Shown in pieces: positions 29,289-30,452 of a DNA stretch of 30,452 nucleotides. The position numbers were made by a program, and so were the translations under genes. Each line of letters starts with the position of its first letter. Position 1 is the stretch's first letter. The notes under the pieces are model-generated. The model had not been told where the DNA came from. It saw nothing but the letters and a program-made list of their open reading frames with translations, and did not search any database. This stretch comes from Elysia marginata (lineage: Eukaryota; Mollusca; Gastropoda; Plakobranchidae), in the NCBI GenBank assembly GCA_019649035.1, contig BMAT01001843.1, positions 577,560-608,011 on the forward strand, in the 5' to 3' direction.

Positions 29289-30452
29289 TGGCTCTATTAT
29301 ACATAGCATATTTAGCTGTAAGTCCTAGAGGAACCCGCCCTCTCACTCGTTTGCTTTAACCAGTGTTGGTAACGTAAAAACCTACGAAGCAACGAGAGAA
29401 AAGGGATTTCTATATGATCTAGGTTAAAAGTTATCAGTTTTTTTGTGCATGATGAATGTCCCTACCTATAAACTCAAAATTAAAATTTTTAGTCATTTTC
29501 CGAACCTGTAGTGCTTGGCAAAAATGTCTCTATTTTATAACTTTAGGATTATAAAATGATGAAAGAGTTTTTAAACTGTTGGCGTATCTGTAACAATCTC
29601 AAGTTGCTGTTGCAGACATAAAATTAACTAATACTAGAGATATATGCGGCGTATTTGAGAAATCGAACCAGGTAATTCTCTAAAGACCTAAACGGAAAGT
29701 TAGTCTTTGTCAGTCTATCTTACTTAGATAATAAAAAAGATTTTTTTAAATGGAAACGAGAAATCAATCATGCTTAATGGATTTAATGCTTTATAAAAGT
29801 ATGGTTGTATTTATATTGTGTGGCATTTTTCATTATCTTCCTTGCTTTAAAGATTATACAGATTGGTAACTTGAAGGGTACAGCAAGTATGGAATAGACA
29901 AACACAAAGCATTAGAAGATCCATTACTTTATTATGTTTAAAATTTCTGATATTTATACGAAATGCGCGCTTCAACGCAACATTTTCCGACTCGCTTATT
30001 CTTCTAAGATTTGCCAGACTCATATTTCTTTTCCTCCCAAAGGCAAAAGCAATACTTAAGTGAAAGAGAGAAATCGTAGTTTTATTCTGTCAGAATAATT
30101 TACATTTATTTTCTGGCAAGGAGAAACTGTTCCCGAGGGGCCATTAAATTATAGCTATACCCAGGGAATACTTGTTTGTGACTACAGATCTAGATTATTG
30201 GCAAAAATACTTCCTAGCAATGAGGAACACTAGTGGCTCTGTAAAATGAAAGGGTAGGTAAAAAAGGAAAGCGATAATTAAAGGCAAAAAGAAATAAAGA
30301 GAGACAAGGGAGTTGAAGTTGAAGAGAGACATTTTTACTAGAGAAAGCCCAGCAGAGAGAGAGTCAGACAGGCAGAAATAAAAAAGAAAGTTAGCAAGAG
30401 AAATAAAAGGAGCGACAAACAAACAGGTGGGCGCCTTAAGCTTCTGAAACTA
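29289..30452. other. No supported gene; GA-rich tract near the right edge
   Basis: AT-rich DNA with frequent stops. An imperfect GA-rich tract lies at 30293-30375 and produces a CT-repeat-type ORF on the minus strand (30195-30422) that is not credible. Confidence 0.5.

Noticed and set aside
1-30452. CRISPR array, operon, phage, toxin-antitoxin or other prokaryotic-type system
   Set aside because: No regularly spaced unique-spacer repeats, no gene clusters and no ribosome-binding-site pattern; the window is eukaryotic.

Overview
The window looks like nuclear DNA from an animal, most likely a lophotrochozoan and plausibly a mollusc. The evidence is an AT-rich background, long simple repeats (CT/GA, GAT, GATA, AT), spliceosomal splice-site signals, AATAAA signals, a tRNA-derived SINE with intact A and B boxes, and a decayed LINE reverse transcriptase. 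There is no bacterial-style gene packing: about 90% shows no supported coding function. The organism assignment is inference from these traits; no marker pins down a species.

One gene is certain. Positions 11282-12127 (+) hold a complete, uninterrupted 281-residue class I SAM-dependent methyltransferase. It has a good start context, an in-frame stop 4 bases upstream of the ATG, a clean 3' splice site just before it (so a 5'UTR intron is likely), and AATAAA signals downstream.

The rest of the gene content is a set of candidate exons, found as islands of higher GC bounded by splice-site-like sequences. On the plus strand: 9089-9139; 12824-12940 plus 13424-13543 (a possible two-exon gene with a TATA box); 20787-20932; a cysteine-rich PAN/apple-like exon near 26909-27033; and 29211-29288. 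On the minus strand: a CpG-rich possible first exon at 15239-15500, a start exon at 14813-14942, terminal exons at 6415-6485 and 5407-5556 (each with an AATAAA downstream), and weaker ones at 4120-4239, 4581-4829 and 19020-19169. None of these matches a family I can name, apart from the weak PAN resemblance. They should be read as testable exon predictions. If the minus-strand exons between 15.4 and 5.4 kb belong to one locus, the methyltransferase would lie nested and antisense inside one of its introns.

Mobile DNA: a decayed CR1/L2/Rex-like LINE fragment at 23855-24460 (+) with both catalytic aspartates changed, a well preserved SINE at 24766-25034, and an older related SINE at 14236-14470. 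I found no CRISPR array, operon, phage or other obviously new system. The most useful leads are the candidate exons and the nested-gene arrangement.
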